Below the pieces are notes generated by a model, which made no database searches, was not told the origin of the DNA, and worked only from the letters and a program-made list of their open reading frames with translations. A DNA stretch of 64,000 bases from contig JAISPZ010000002.1 of NCBI GenBank assembly GCA_031274555.1, positions 1 to 64,000 on the forward strand, given 5' to 3'. Shown here piece after piece: positions 18,590-30,314 of this stretch. Positions within the stretch are counted from its first letter, which is position 1; every line of letters starts with the position of its first letter. This DNA is from Bacteroidales bacterium (lineage in GTDB: Bacteria; Bacteroidota; Bacteroidia; Bacteroidales; P3). The translations under genes were made by a program, and so were the position numbers.

Positions 18590-19010
18590 ATTGTAAACGG
18601 TCGCAAAGGTACGAATTTTTGGCGTATAAATTTTAACCCGTAGGGAAAACGCATTTTAATTTGTGATTAATTGTAGTAAAAAATCACTATTCCATCCAGC
18701 TTTAAGTCGTTTTGAGCGCAAACTTTCTTTTCCTTTATCCTTTTTTAGTAGATTAAGCACTATCTTTCTCACTATTGCGAAGTTTTGTGCTACATTTTTG
18801 TTCCTTTTTCTTTGCATATCTTCCAGAAAAACAACATCCAACACCCGATGCAATTTGTTTTCCTAAAAAACACGACTTATTGTATCGTGAGAAGGAATAA
18901 GGTAGCCTCAAAAATTTTTTCAAAAACGACTGTTCGTTTTTCCGTATAATTCTATATTAAAAAACAGAAACTTTTAGGCTCGAAATCATCAGCCATAGTA
19001 AGCGGGACGA

Positions 19011-19030
19011 TTTAAATGCGTTTGCCCTGT
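19011..19030. repeat. Solo terminal end of the MITE-like element
   Basis: atttaaatgcgtttgccctg, matches one TIR of 787..931. Confidence 0.4.
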
Positions 19031-19285
19031 GAGCTTATCGCGTTCTCAAAACTTTGCAATGTCTTCCTGCCTAATACTGATCGTTTCGGACGTGCTATAT
19101 GAGGTCACTTTCGTGGTATCCATACTATTAGAAGGAAGACTTTTTTGTTTTTCTGCCCACTTTTGTTTTTTCACAAAAAAATACGAGAAAAAGTTTGCAA
19201 TTCTAAAACGAAGCTAAGAAAAAATGAGGCTAAGAAAAAAAAGCAAAGATTTACAGAGAGCTCTGCATATCTTTGCTCAAATGTG

Positions 19286-19359
19286 TGACCCCGGCAGGAT
19301 TCAAACCTGCAACCTTCTGATCCGTAGTCAGATACTCTATTCAGTTGAGCTACGGGGCC
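19286..19359 (-). tRNA. tRNA-Arg(ACG)
   Basis: GGCCCCGTAGCTCAACTGAATAGAGTATCTGACTACGGATCAGAAGGTTGCAGGTTTGAATCCTGCCGGGGTCA folds as a cloverleaf; anticodon ACG; upstream TATCTTTGC promoter box. Confidence 0.96.
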
Positions 19360-19672
19360 ATTATTATATCCTATAAAATGGGCTGCAAAGATACGATTTT
19401 TTTTGGAATTCCACAAGTCACGCCAAAATTTTTGATATGCTATACACTCGAAAATTGCGACACCCTTCCACAAAAATCGTTTAGCAGTTGATTTATGTTG
19501 TTTTGCGAAAAGTATAGTTTTTTGAGTATGTTGTTTGTTCTGTTTTTCGGAACTTGTGCCTACGGATTTTAAGTAGTTATGAGTGCCATTGTTTTTGTTT
19601 ACAATGACCACATACTTGTACTGCCCTGTACTGCCCGAACGATTTTTTTACGTATAAATATACGCAAAAGTG

Positions 19673-19888
19673 CTATTTTTCAATTTGCGACTTAGCTATA
19701 TACACTGTGTCGCTCGCACCCGCAGCAAGAATGGCGGATTTAAGACCTGCAACGTCGCCAGAGTACTTAACACCGCCGACAGGATTGCTTGAAAAACCTA
19801 CGTAGTAATTGGTGGCATACACACTGCACACCACACTCGCGCTACACATAAGTGTAACAATCAATAATAATTTTGATAACTTATTCAT
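19673..19888 (-). pseudogene. Truncated 71-aa copy of the secreted NYYVGF..VGG..YSGD..GLK family
   Basis: MNKLSKLLLIVTLMCSASVVCSVYATNYYVGFSSNPVGGVKYSGDVAGLKSAILAAGASDTVYIAK, then stop; same module opens 43766..45508. Confidence 0.75.
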
Positions 19889-20010
19889 ATCTTTTTTTAG
19901 TTTAGTTTATTTGGTATTTAAGTCGTAATTGAAAAGCGCGTTAGCCATAATTCGTAATTGAACAGTCGCGTCAGCCGTAATTGACAATTGACAATTTGAA
20001 TACCGTTGCC

Positions 20011-20450
20011 TGTAGTGTCCCAAAAACTGCACCGTCTTTATATGCCATTTATGGCATATAAAGACGGTGCTTAAAAAATTTATACCAACAAAAAGTCGGC
20101 ATTTTCCTATAACTTCATTTTGAATTATGATGCCATTGACAGCATAAATAAAAAAGTCGTTACAGCATAACGATTTTAAAAGAAATTTTTTACGAATACT
20201 ACCGACTTAGAATACGTCAGGCAGTTATGATGCTCCCTGCTCTTTAGGCACAAAACTCCACATTCGGGACACGACGCAAGCGACACTAACCTCGACTCCA
20301 CAGACGTGTCTGCGGACGTGAGAGATGTTAAAAATACGGAAGACAGATTATTCATTCTTTGATTTTTGGAATATACTATACGAAAATCAACACTACGATC
20401 TAATTACAACAAAAGACCACCAACGGTCAATCCTGCAAAGGGTACACATA
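20011..20450 (-). promoter_or_regulatory. Leader/promoter region of the secreted family, copy 2
   Basis: Near-identical blocks to 229-750, for example aatacgtcaggcagttatgatgctccctgctc and gatgttaaaaatacggaagacagatt. Confidence 0.55.
20029..20070. repeat. 42-bp palindrome, second copy, perfect 20-bp arms
   Basis: GCACCGTCTTTATATGCCAT-TT-ATGGCATATAAAGACGGTGC. Confidence 0.95.
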
Positions 20451-20523
20451 AATTTTTGAATTGCCAGCGCAAAATAAAATCAATTGCGAACCATTCGCCA
20501 TTGAGGGCTTCGCTACCGTAAAC

Positions 20524-23289
20524 TTAACCGTTGGAAACTTCTTCGCTATTGGTGGTTTCGCCGTCGGAAACTTCACTACCATTGACGCTACCGTTGGTGT
20601 CGCCAACTTCCACTTCGGGGGCTTCGGGAGCTTCGGTGGCTTCAGAAACTTCAGGAGTTTCTAAAACTTCTGGGGCTTCAAGAGTTTCAGGGGCTTCGGA
20701 AACTGCGGGGGCTTCGGAAACTTCGGGGGCTTCTAAAACTTCGGGGGCTTCAGAAACTTCTGGGACTTCGCTCTCAACTATTTCTTCTTTTTCAACTTTG
20801 GTGATTGAAGCGATGGAGTCTTTGCCCTTGAGGTCTATGAGCCTGACACCTTGAGTGGCACGACCCTGAACCCGCAAATCAACAACAGGGGTACGGATAA
20901 TAATACCGCTTTTGTTTATAATCATAAGGTCGTCATTGTCTGTAACTTCCTCAATACCGATTAATGCACCTGTCTTTTCGGTGATGTTGATGGTCTTGAC
21001 ACCTTTGCCACCGCGGTTCGTTTCACGATATTCAGAAACGAGAGTACGCTTTCCGTAGCCATTTTCGGAAACAACAAGGACGTTCGCATCTTCGCCACTC
21101 ACGCAAATCATTCCTACAACTTCGTCCTGCTCGGAGGCGAGTTTGATACCTCTTACGCCCGAAGCAGTGCGCCCCATAGGGCGTGTCTTGGCTTCAGGAA
21201 ATCGTATCGCCTTTCCAGAACGGAGTGCCAGCATGACGATGCTGTTGCCGTCAGTGAGACGTGCATCCAAAAGTTGATCCCCCTCGCGCACTGTAATTGC
21301 GTTCACACCTTTCGTCCTGACGTTTGAGTATGCTTCGAGAGTCGTCTTCTTGACAATGCCTTTTTTGGTGCAGAGAATAACATAGTGGTTCTTGATATAT
21401 TCTTCGTCTTTGAGGTCGCAGGTGTTGAGATAGGCTTTGATATTGTCGTCCTGACTGATATTTATAAGGTTACTTATCTGACGACCTTTGCTCGCGCGGT
21501 CGCCCTCTGGAATGTCGAACACGCGCTGCCAATAGCATTTTCCCTGCTCTGTAAAGAGTAGCAGATAGTTGTGCATGGTGGCGACAAATAGGTGGTCTAT
21601 CTCGTCCTCTGAACGCAGGTTCGAGCCTTTGCTGCCCTTGCCTCCCCTGCTCTGCGAGCGGTATTGTACAAGCGGAGTGCGCTTGATATAGCCCTTGTTG
21701 GAAATAGTGATGACCATAGTGTCGTCCGCAATCATGTCTTCTATCTTGAAGTCGTGCGAGTCCATTATTATCTGCGAGCGGCGTTCATCGCCGTACTTCT
21801 CTTTTACTTCGAGTGTCTCCTGACGAATAATGTCGAACTGCATTTCTTCGCTTGACAGAAGTTGCTTGCACCATTCGATAAATTTTTTCTTGTCGTCAAA
21901 CTCCTGTTGAAGTTTTTCTCTCTGCAAGCCTGTCAATTGACCAAGACGCATTTCTACTATTGCCTGCGCCTGAATATCGCTGAAAGAAAATTTTGCTATA
22001 AGATTATTTTTTGCTTCGTCAATAGTCTTTGAGGCACGAATAATCGCAATGACTTCATCAATATGATCCTGTGCAATAAGAAGACCTTCCAAAATGTGCG
22101 CACGTCTTTCGGCTTCTGCCATATCAAAGCGCGTACGGCGAAGGATAACTTCGTGGCGATGTTCGACAAAATTGACGATAATGTCTTTCAAATTCAAAAG
22201 ACGTGGACGACCGTGAACGAGTGCAATATTATTTATCGAAAAACTTGATTGGAGTGGAGTGAGTTTGTAGAGTTTGTTTAGAACAACATTGGCAACGGCT
22301 TCTTTTTTAAGGTCAAAAACGACACGAATACCCTCGCGACTCGACTCATCCCTAATATCACTGATACCTGTTATCTTTCCATCACTGACAGAGGCAGCAA
22401 TATTCTTAATCATTTCTGCCTTGTTTACCATATATGGGATAGACGTGAATATAATCTGGCTGCGGTCTGTCTTTTCGTCCGTTTCGATGGTTGCCTCACC
22501 ACGAATGATAACACGACCATTGCCTGTACGATATGCGTCACGTATGCCGTCATAACCGTAAATAAGCCCGCCTGTCGGGAAGTCGGGGGCTTTGATATAC
22601 TGCATAAGTTCATCAATGGTAATATCTCTATTGTTCAAATATGCGACTATACCGTCACACGCTTCGGAAAGGTTGTGAGGTGCCATATTCGTAGCCATAC
22701 CCACAGCTATACCTGTTGTGCCGTTCACGAGCAAAACAGGAACGCGACACGGCAGAACCGTAGGCTCTTGAAGAGAGTCGTCATAGTTGTTCTGCATATC
22801 TACCGTGTCTTTCTCTATATCGGCAACGAGTTCGTTTGAAATCCGTTTTAGACGTGCTTCGGTATAACGCTGTGCCGCAGGCGGGTCGCCATCTTCAGAA
22901 CCAAAGTTTCCCTGTCCGTCCACAAGCATATAGCGCATAGCCCAAGGTTGAGCGAGGTGCACCATCGCACCATATACAGACGAGTCGCCATGAGGGTGGT
23001 ACTTACCCATGACTTCACCCACAATTCTTGCTGACTTCTTAAACGACGTACCGGCAGTAATGCCCATTTCGTTCATCGTATAGATAATTCTCCTTTGGAC
23101 GGGCTTCATGCCGTCCCTCACATCAGGCAATGCTCTTGACACAATAACCGACATTGAGTAGTCGAGAAATGCCGACTGCATGTGTCGTTCGATGTTTACG
23201 GGGACAATATTGCCGATTATTGGGGTATCACCTGTCGAGGTGCTACCTGTTGGGATGTCGTTTGTCCCCTTCACTTCGTTTTCTTCCAT
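20524..23289 (-). CDS. gyrA: DNA gyrase subunit A
   Basis: [58 protein letters not shown] with catalytic Tyr; CTD blades; acidic repeat tail. Confidence 0.97.
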   Translation of the reverse strand: MEENEVKGTNDIPTGSTSTGDTPIIGNIVPVNIERHMQSAFLDYSMSVIVSRALPDVRDGMKPVQRRIIYTMNEMGITAGTSFKKSARIVGEVMGKYHPHGDSSVYGAMVHLAQPWAMRYMLVDGQGNFGSEDGDPPAAQRYTEARLKRISNELVADIEKDTVDMQNNYDDSLQEPTVLPCRVPVLLVNGTTGIAVGMATNMAPHNLSEACDGIVAYLNNRDITIDELMQYIKAPDFPTGGLIYGYDGIRDAYRTGNGRVIIRGEATIETDEKTDRSQIIFTSIPYMVNKAEMIKNIAASVSDGKITGISDIRDESSREGIRVVFDLKKEAVANVVLNKLYKLTPLQSSFSINNIALVHGRPRLLNLKDIIVNFVEHRHEVILRRTRFDMAEAERRAHILEGLLIAQDHIDEVIAIIRASKTIDEAKNNLIAKFSFSDIQAQAIVEMRLGQLTGLQREKLQQEFDDKKKFIEWCKQLLSSEEMQFDIIRQETLEVKEKYGDERRSQIIMDSHDFKIEDMIADDTMVITISNKGYIKRTPLVQYRSQSRGGKGSKGSNLRSEDEIDHLFVATMHNYLLLFTEQGKCYWQRVFDIPEGDRASKGRQISNLINISQDDNIKAYLNTCDLKDEEYIKNHYVILCTKKGIVKKTTLEAYSNVRTKGVNAITVREGDQLLDARLTDGNSIVMLALRSGKAIRFPEAKTRPMGRTASGVRGIKLASEQDEVVGMICVSGEDANVLVVSENGYGKRTLVSEYRETNRGGKGVKTINITEKTGALIGIEEVTDNDDLMIINKSGIIIRTPVVDLRVQGRATQGVRLIDLKGKDSIASITKVEKEEIVESEVPEVSEAPEVLEAPEVSEAPAVSEAPETLEAPEVLETPEVSEATEAPEAPEVEVGDTNGSVNGSEVSDGETTNSEEVSNG

Positions 23290-23799
23290 ATTTAACTTAT
23301 TGATTTACTTTAATTTATCTTAAAATAATAATTAACACAAAGGTACAAAAAAATAAAAGTAAAATCAATGTTTTTATACTTGTTTTTTACTTACTTTTGC
23401 ATATTGTCTTTTTTTGGCTCGGCGGGGGGTGTGCGGAATGGGGGCGAAATGCTTTCTGGCGGGGGAAGTGGAGGGAGTGTTTGGGGACGGACGAGAGGGG
23501 CGGGGCTGGCGGGGGACGGACGAGAGGGGCGGGGCCGGGAGCGGAGGATGCTTTCGATGTGTGAACGAAGGGCGATTGGAGGGGCGATTGGAAAGGCGAT
23601 TGGAAAGGCGATTGGAAGGGCGATTGTAGGGGCGACACAATGCGGTAGTGAAGCGCAAAAATGGCAGGCTTTGGACGTGTGGATTGGTTTTTGAGTAGTG
23701 GGTGCGGGTAGAGGCGGACAGGATTTATAAAAGTCAGTGCGTTGAGCTGGGGATGAGCGGTGGGCGCATTAGAGGCGGACAGGATTTATAAAAGTCAGT

Positions 23800-24015
23800 G
23801 CGTTGAGCTGGGGATGAGCGGTGGGCGCATTAGGGATTGAGCGGAAATCCTTTTTTGCTGCGGGGGGGCTTGTGAGGGTGGTCGGTTTAACGAGGAGAGG
23901 TGGAAGTGAGATTGGGATTTGATGAAACGTTTTTGTAGGGCGGGCGGGCAGGCGGGCGGGGCAAAAAAGATTGGAGTGAAAGCCCGACCCCGCCGAGCTT
24001 GCGAGGCGGGGGAAT
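23800..24015 (+). repeat. Copy of dispersed GC-rich element (boxes AGGGATTGAGCGGAAATCC / AAAAAAGATTGGAGTGAAAGCCCGACCC / GGGGGAATGCCC)
   Basis: Same ordered boxes at 2940-3170, 29907-30240 (inverted), 33050-33410 and 55787-56015 (inverted). Confidence 0.7.
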
Positions 24016-24019
24016 GCCC

Positions 24020-24150
24020 ACATTATAATTAAGAATTAAGAATTAAGAATTAAAACAACCATCGACGATATGTACAAACAATATCCACAAATAACAAACG
24101 CGTCAGCCATAATTGACAACTGACAATTGACAATTGACAATTAACAACGT
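24020..24150. repeat. Heptamer arrays (AATTAAG, AATTGAC/AATTAAC)
   Basis: aattaagaattaagaattaagaatt and tgacaattgacaattgacaattaacaa. Confidence 0.85.
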
Positions 24151-24158
24151 AATTGAGT

Positions 24159-26663
24159 ATGACACCACAATTTGAAATGACATCGCAGCTATCGGCTGGC
24201 TTCAAATACGCTCCCGAAGAAGCTCGCCGACTGCGGAATAACTATCTTGGAGTAGAACACCTGCTTCTGGGACTTTTTAGGGTAAATAATAACCATGCAG
24301 TAGAAGTATTTGCAGAAATGGGTGTGGATATAAAACAGATAAAACAGAGTATTGAAAAAAATATTAAAATGCAGCAAATTAAAAATGAGGGTTCTGTAGA
24401 AGAAGTGCTACCAGAGAATGACCAGCTGTATAGAATGAAACGCCTTATGTGCCTTGAAAGTCAGTCGCTTCAAAGCTCATTGGTAGGTCCAGAACATGCT
24501 ATTATGGCGATTTTGAGGGATGGGGAAACAACAGCAACAGGAATTATGAATACATATAATATAACGTACGATACTTATCGTAGAAAGTTTACTACCGCCA
24601 ACAGCGAGGTTGGAGGCACAAAAAATGCAATTGAGGACACTGACCTCAACGAATACGATGGCTCTGAAAAGCAAGCGTTTTCCAATAGTAAAAAACAGAA
24701 TGACAAAAGCAGTCAAACCCCTGCCCTCGACAAGTATGGGCGCGACCTTACAAAAAATGCCATAGACGGTGCGCTTGACCCAATTGTAGGGCGCGAGGAA
24801 GAGCTAAACCGTATCGCTCAAATTTTGAGTCGCCGCAAAAAAAATAATCCTGTCCTTATCGGCGAGCCAGGTGTCGGCAAAAGTGCCATAGCCGAAGGAC
24901 TCGCAATTCGTATTACGGAGCGCAATGTTCCGAGAGTACTTCTTGGAAAAAGGGTTGTCACACTTGATATTGCAAGTATCGTTGCAGGTACAAAGTATCG
25001 CGGACAGTTTGAGGAAAGAATGAAAGCTATCCTTGACGAACTGAAAAAACATCCCGAAATAATAATTTTTATAGACGAGATACATACGATTGTCGGCGCG
25101 GGCAATACGTCTGGTTCGCTTGATGCAGCAAATATGTTTAAGCCTGCACTTTCAAGGGGCGAAATTCAGTGCATAGGTGCCACTACCCTCGACGAGTATC
25201 GCGAAAATATCGAAAGCGACAGCGCACTCGAACGCCGCTTTCAGAAAGTTGTAATCAATCCCACAACGACAGACGAAACGACTATTATCCTCAACAATAT
25301 AAAGGGAAAGTACGAGTCTCACCACCACGTGGTATATTCCCCCGAAGCAATCCGCGCCTGCGTTTTTTATACCGAACGTTATATTACTGACCGCTTTCTG
25401 CCCGACAAGGCGATAGATGCATTAGACGAAGCGGGTTCAAAAGTTCACGTTCACTATGTGGAAATACCTCAAAATATTATTGACCTCGAAGATGCCTTGA
25501 GGGGTGAAGAAAAGAATAAGAAGGATGCACTTGACGGAGCGAGATATGAGGACGCGGCTACAAGCCGTGATAAAATCGCGCAGTTAGAAGCAGAACTCGC
25601 CACAGAACGAAAAAAATGGAATAACGAGATGGATAGCAACACCATAACCGTTACCGAAGATGACGTGCGCGAGGTTGTAGCCAAAATGTCAGGTGTGCCT
25701 ATCCAAAAAGTTGCAAAGGACGAAATGGAAAAACTCCGTTTTATGCAACAGGATTTGCAAAAACTCGTTATCGGACAGGATGAAGCAATAGAAAAAGTCG
25801 TGAAAGCAATTCGCCGTAACAAGACAGGGCTTAAAGATCCTAATCGGCCTATAGGCTCGTTCGTATTCTTGGGACCCACAGGAGTAGGAAAAACATATTT
25901 GACAAAAATGCTTGCCAAGTATATGTTCGACAGCGAGCAAAATCTTATAAGGATTGATATGAGTGAATATATGGAAAAGTTTGCCGTATCACGCCTCATA
26001 GGAGCACCTCCGGGCTACGTTGGCTATGAGGAGGGCGGACAGCTGACCGAGAAAGTACGCCGCAAGCCATATTCCATCATCCTTTTTGACGAACTCGAAA
26101 AGGCACATCCCGATATTTTTAATCTTCTTTTACAGGTTCTCGACGAGGGACAACTCACCGACGGCACGGGTCGCAAAATTGATTTCAAAAATACTGTTAT
26201 AATAATGACTTCCAATGTCGGCTCCCGCAGGATAGAGGATTTCGGACAGGGCGTGGGATTTCAGACTGCGGCAAAGGAAGCCGACAGGAATACTTTTACC
26301 GAAGGAATTATTGAGAAAGAATTGCGCAAAAGTTTCGCTCCCGAATTTCTTAACAGGATAGACGAAACCATTGTATTTCACAATCTTAAACGCGAGGACA
26401 TTTTCAAGATTATAGATATAGAGATTACTCATCTTCACGACAGAATGAAAGAGATGGAAATGGATTTTGTTGTGACGGATGACGCAAAAGATTTTATCAT
26501 AGAAAAGGGATGGGATCCGCAGTTTGGGGCACGTCCGCTAAAACGTGCCATTCAACGGTATGTAGAAGACCTTATTGCCGAAGAAATAATTAACGACACT
26601 CTTAAAGGAATTAAAAACGTAAAAGTAGATAAGAGTGGCGATGAACTTGTAGTCGTAAAATAA
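24159..26663 (+). CDS. clpC: ATP-dependent Clp protease ATP-binding subunit ClpC-type AAA+ chaperone
   Basis: Clp_N repeats; GEPGVGKSAIAEGLA and GPTGVGKTYLTKMLAKY Walker A; IIFIDEIHT; ATG at 24159 preferred over TTG at 24153. Confidence 0.93.
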   Translation: MTPQFEMTSQLSAGFKYAPEEARRLRNNYLGVEHLLLGLFRVNNNHAVEVFAEMGVDIKQIKQSIEKNIKMQQIKNEGSVEEVLPENDQLYRMKRLMCLESQSLQSSLVGPEHAIMAILRDGETTATGIMNTYNITYDTYRRKFTTANSEVGGTKNAIEDTDLNEYDGSEKQAFSNSKKQNDKSSQTPALDKYGRDLTKNAIDGALDPIVGREEELNRIAQILSRRKKNNPVLIGEPGVGKSAIAEGLAIRITERNVPRVLLGKRVVTLDIASIVAGTKYRGQFEERMKAILDELKKHPEIIIFIDEIHTIVGAGNTSGSLDAANMFKPALSRGEIQCIGATTLDEYRENIESDSALERRFQKVVINPTTTDETTIILNNIKGKYESHHHVVYSPEAIRACVFYTERYITDRFLPDKAIDALDEAGSKVHVHYVEIPQNIIDLEDALRGEEKNKKDALDGARYEDAATSRDKIAQLEAELATERKKWNNEMDSNTITVTEDDVREVVAKMSGVPIQKVAKDEMEKLRFMQQDLQKLVIGQDEAIEKVVKAIRRNKTGLKDPNRPIGSFVFLGPTGVGKTYLTKMLAKYMFDSEQNLIRIDMSEYMEKFAVSRLIGAPPGYVGYEEGGQLTEKVRRKPYSIILFDELEKAHPDIFNLLLQVLDEGQLTDGTGRKIDFKNTVIIMTSNVGSRRIEDFGQGVGFQTAAKEADRNTFTEGIIEKELRKSFAPEFLNRIDETIVFHNLKREDIFKIIDIEITHLHDRMKEMEMDFVVTDDAKDFIIEKGWDPQFGARPLKRAIQRYVEDLIAEEIINDTLKGIKNVKVDKSGDELVVVK

Positions 26664-26775
26664 ACAAGGGCTACGATAAACTTGTAGTCGTAAAATAAAC
26701 AAGGGCTACGATGAACTTGTAGTCGTAAAATAGTAACACAAATGCGCCTGTAAACTTGTAGTCGTAAAATAAACA
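26633..26775. repeat. Tandem partial duplications of the clpC 3' end
   Basis: gatgaacttgtagtcgtaaaataaacaagggctac repeated with changes (four occurrences of aacttgtagtcgtaaaata). Confidence 0.9.
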
Positions 26776-26780
26776 AAACA

Positions 26781-29700
26781 ATGAAGTTAGACAGATTTAT
26801 ACACCGTCCTGTACTTTCGTCAGTTATCTCCATACTGATTGTAATATTGGGGCTTATCGGATTAGTTCTTCTTCCGATAGAGCGTTTCCCCGACATCGCT
26901 CCGCCGACAATTTCGGTAAGCACATCTTACACCGGTGCTGACGCATCCACTATCCTTAACAGCGTAGTTGTTCCGCTTGAGGACGCTATTAACGGAGTAG
27001 AAAATATGAACTACATCACAAGCAGTGCAAGCAACGACGGCAACTGCCGTATAAATGTGGTGTTTAAGCAGGGGACGGATGCTGATATGGCTGCCGTCAA
27101 TGTGCAAAACAGGGTGCAGCGAGCTATCAACCTGCTGCCTGCCGAAGTTGTGCGCGTGGGTGTCACCACAAACAAGCGCAATCAGAATATGCTTGTCATG
27201 TTCACTATTTACAGCCCCGACAACCGTTACGATGAAACATTTATAGAAAACTATATCAGGATAAATATTCTTCCGCAAATGCTCCGTGTCAAGGGAGTTG
27301 GCGAAGCTTCTGCATGGGGCAGGCATGACTATTCCATACGAGTATGGCTTAAACCTGACATTATGGCGCAGTACAAACTTATGCCCGAAGATATAACAAG
27401 AGCGTTAAATGAGCAAAATATCGATGCTGCTCCGGGTAAATTTGGCGAAAACAGCAGTCAAAGTTTTCAATATATCCTGCGCTACAAAGGGCGACTTGCC
27501 ACGCCAGACGAATACGAGAACATTCTTATCCGCTCCCTGCCTACGGGCGAGGAACTGTATCTCAAAGACGTGGCACGTATAGAACTCGGTGCGTTAAGTT
27601 ATAATATTATATCCTCTGGCATGGGACATCCGGGTGCATCTGTTGCAGTATATCAAATGCCGGGCACTAACGCTACGGAAGTAATCGAAGAAGTATTAAC
27701 GGTAATGGAGGGAGCGGCGGAAGATTTCCCCGAAGGACTTGCCTACACGCCACTACAAAACTCAAACGCATTTCTCTACGCATCCATCAACAAAGTATTG
27801 CAGACACTTCTCGAAGCGTTTATACTTGTGTTTATTGTCGTATATATCTTTCTGCAAGATTTCCGTTCCACAATTATTCCTGCCATAGCAGTACCTGTGG
27901 CTATTATAGGCACATTTTTCTTTTTATATCTGTTCGGATTTTCCATCAATCTCCTGACACTTTTTGCATTAGTGCTTGCTATTGCTATTGTGGTGGATGA
28001 CGCTATTGTGGTGGTCGAAGCCGTCCACGCAAAATTAGATGAGGGCTATACTTCTGCGAAGCAGGCGACACTTGATGCAATGAGCGAAATATCAGGTGCT
28101 ATTATCTCCATTACCCTCGTCATGGCTGCGGTCTTTCTGCCTGTAACGTTTATCGGCGGGACGGCAGGTATTTTCTACACCCAGTTCGGCATTACTCTTG
28201 CGGTAGCTATCGGGCTATCAGCAGTTAATGCTCTAACATTAAGCCCTGCATTATGCGCGCTGTTTTTAAAGCCTGTATCACACGAAACGGGCAAGTCCAT
28301 GAATATAGAAAAACGGTTTCGCATAGCGTTTAACACAGCATTCAGAATCACGTTAGACAAGTATAAGAAAGCCGTACAGCTCTTTATACGCAAGCCCGCC
28401 ATGTCAATAGGTCTTATCGTTTTGTCTATCGCGGGACTGTATATTTTCCTTGATAAAACTCCAAAAGGTCTTGTGCCGAACGAGGATAACGGCTTTGTCT
28501 ATCTAAGCGTGACGCTCCCGCCAGCAACTACCCTGTCTTACACCAACAGAGTGATGGACAAAATTGACAGTATAGTGGGCACTATGCCACTCGTGGAAGC
28601 ACGTACAAAGATTTCAGGTTCAGGCTTCTCTACAGGTAACGGAAGTTGTTACGGCAATATGTTCATTCAGCTGAAAGATTGGAAATATCGCACAAAAAAA
28701 GGACAGGATTTAGAAAGTTTTCGCAGAGAACTCCGACAGGCACTGTCGGGCATTTCAGAGGCGCAGTTTATGATATTTTCCCCGCCGATGATACCCGGAT
28801 TTGGTGTTAGCAGTGGCTTTGAAATCAACTTGCAAGATAAGACAGGGGGCGACCTGAACGACTTCTTTGATGTGGCGCAAAATTTTATGAATGAGCTTGC
28901 TGCGCAGCCTGAAATTGAATTTGCGCGAACATCTTTCAACCCAAATTTTCCGCAATATCAAGTGTTGGTGGACGTGGATAAATGTATATTAGCCGGCACT
29001 TCTCCCGCAGCCGTTTTGCAGGTAATGCAAGGGTATTTCGGCGGTATGTACGTGTCCAACTTTAACCGTTTCGGCAAACTTTATCGCGTTATGATACAGG
29101 GTGATCCGTCCGCAACCCTCAACCCCGAAGCACTGAATAACATTTACGTTCGGGTCGGTCAATCCATGACACCTATCTCGCAGTTTGTCAGCGTGTCACG
29201 CGTGTATGGTCCCGAAAGCATAAATAATTTCAACCTCTACACAGCCATAAATATCAAGGGTGAGCAGGAGGCAGGGTACAGCTCTGGGGATGCTATCGCA
29301 GCAATCGAACGTGTGGCTTCGGCGAAGCTACCTGTCGGCTACGGCTACGAATTTTCGGGCATTACGCGCAACGAGCAGGAAGCAGGCAATACGGTCGGTT
29401 ATGTACTCATACTCTGCCTGTTATTTGTATATCTGTTGCTCTGTATTCAGTATGAGAGTTATATATTACCGTTGTCCGTTATTCTTTCGCTACCGTTCGG
29501 GCTTTGCGGCTCATTTATCTTCGTCAGAATGATGGGGTTAGACAACAATATTTATCTGCAAATTTCCCTTATAATGCTTATCGGTCTTCTGGCAAAAAAC
29601 GCCATTCTTATTGTGCAGTTTGCGCTCCAGCGGCGGCAGCAGGGTATGTCGCTCGTCGAGGCAGCCAAAGCCGGTGCTGCAGCCCGCCTAAGACCCATCC

Positions 29701-29903
29701 TTATGACGTCGCTCGCCCTAATCGTGGGGCTATTGCCACTAATGTTTTCCACAGGAGTCGGCTCAAACGGCAACCACACTATCGGCGCGGGCGCAGTCGG
29801 CGGCATGCTCATCGGCATGATCTTCCAGCTACTCATCGTGCCTGTGCTGTTCGTCCTCTTTGAAAAACTTCAGGAAAAGGTGAAGCCGATTGAGGTTGTA
29901 TAA
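26781..29903 (+). CDS. RND-family efflux transporter permease (HAE1/AcrB type)
   Basis: 1040 aa; SVFLTVILIVLGL-like N-terminus, VPVAIIGTFFFLYLFGFSINLLTLFALVLAIAIVVDDAIVVVEAV, GLLAKNAILIVQFA. Confidence 0.95.
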   Translation: MKLDRFIHRPVLSSVISILIVILGLIGLVLLPIERFPDIAPPTISVSTSYTGADASTILNSVVVPLEDAINGVENMNYITSSASNDGNCRINVVFKQGTDADMAAVNVQNRVQRAINLLPAEVVRVGVTTNKRNQNMLVMFTIYSPDNRYDETFIENYIRINILPQMLRVKGVGEASAWGRHDYSIRVWLKPDIMAQYKLMPEDITRALNEQNIDAAPGKFGENSSQSFQYILRYKGRLATPDEYENILIRSLPTGEELYLKDVARIELGALSYNIISSGMGHPGASVAVYQMPGTNATEVIEEVLTVMEGAAEDFPEGLAYTPLQNSNAFLYASINKVLQTLLEAFILVFIVVYIFLQDFRSTIIPAIAVPVAIIGTFFFLYLFGFSINLLTLFALVLAIAIVVDDAIVVVEAVHAKLDEGYTSAKQATLDAMSEISGAIISITLVMAAVFLPVTFIGGTAGIFYTQFGITLAVAIGLSAVNALTLSPALCALFLKPVSHETGKSMNIEKRFRIAFNTAFRITLDKYKKAVQLFIRKPAMSIGLIVLSIAGLYIFLDKTPKGLVPNEDNGFVYLSVTLPPATTLSYTNRVMDKIDSIVGTMPLVEARTKISGSGFSTGNGSCYGNMFIQLKDWKYRTKKGQDLESFRRELRQALSGISEAQFMIFSPPMIPGFGVSSGFEINLQDKTGGDLNDFFDVAQNFMNELAAQPEIEFARTSFNPNFPQYQVLVDVDKCILAGTSPAAVLQVMQGYFGGMYVSNFNRFGKLYRVMIQGDPSATLNPEALNNIYVRVGQSMTPISQFVSVSRVYGPESINNFNLYTAINIKGEQEAGYSSGDAIAAIERVASAKLPVGYGYEFSGITRNEQEAGNTVGYVLILCLLFVYLLLCIQYESYILPLSVILSLPFGLCGSFIFVRMMGLDNNIYLQISLIMLIGLLAKNAILIVQFALQRRQQGMSLVEAAKAGAAARLRPILMTSLALIVGLLPLMFSTGVGSNGNHTIGAGAVGGMLIGMIFQLLIVPVLFVLFEKLQEKVKPIEVV

Positions 29904-29906
29904 ATT

Positions 29907-30240
29907 TGGGCGTGCCCCCGCGGGCAGAGAAGCAGGCGGGAAACATTGAAGCCTCTCGTCTTTTTATGCCGCACCCTGACTTGCGCCCACCACTAACCGA
30001 ACTGCCGCAGGGTCGGGCTTTCACTGCAAAGTCGCGAGTAAGCGAGGGAAGATGACACGCTTGCGCGGACTATGCCGAGCGAGAGCGACTTCATTGCGAA
30101 GCAATAATCTTTTGCCTGCCCGCAAAAACAAACCACCCGCCCTAAATCCACCGACACACTCCGCACCGTCAACAGCTCCTAAACCCCCGCAGGCAAAAGG
30201 ATATTCGCTCAATCCCTCACGCAACCCACCGTCCAGCCCC
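29907..30240 (-). repeat. Inverted copy of dispersed GC-rich element, containing one arm of a 52-bp exact inverted repeat
   Basis: gggcgtgcccccgcggg ... cagggtcgggctttcact ... aaaaggatattcgctcaatccctcacgcaac. Confidence 0.7.
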
Positions 30241-30314
30241 AAACTCAACTAATGACCTAACTCCCGCCGGTCCGCTCTATCCCCACCTGCGCACATCCCC
30301 TCACCTTGTTCAAC

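Noticed and set aside
24153-24158. TTG start for clpC given in the ORF track
   Set aside because: An ATG two codons downstream (24159) is the more likely start.
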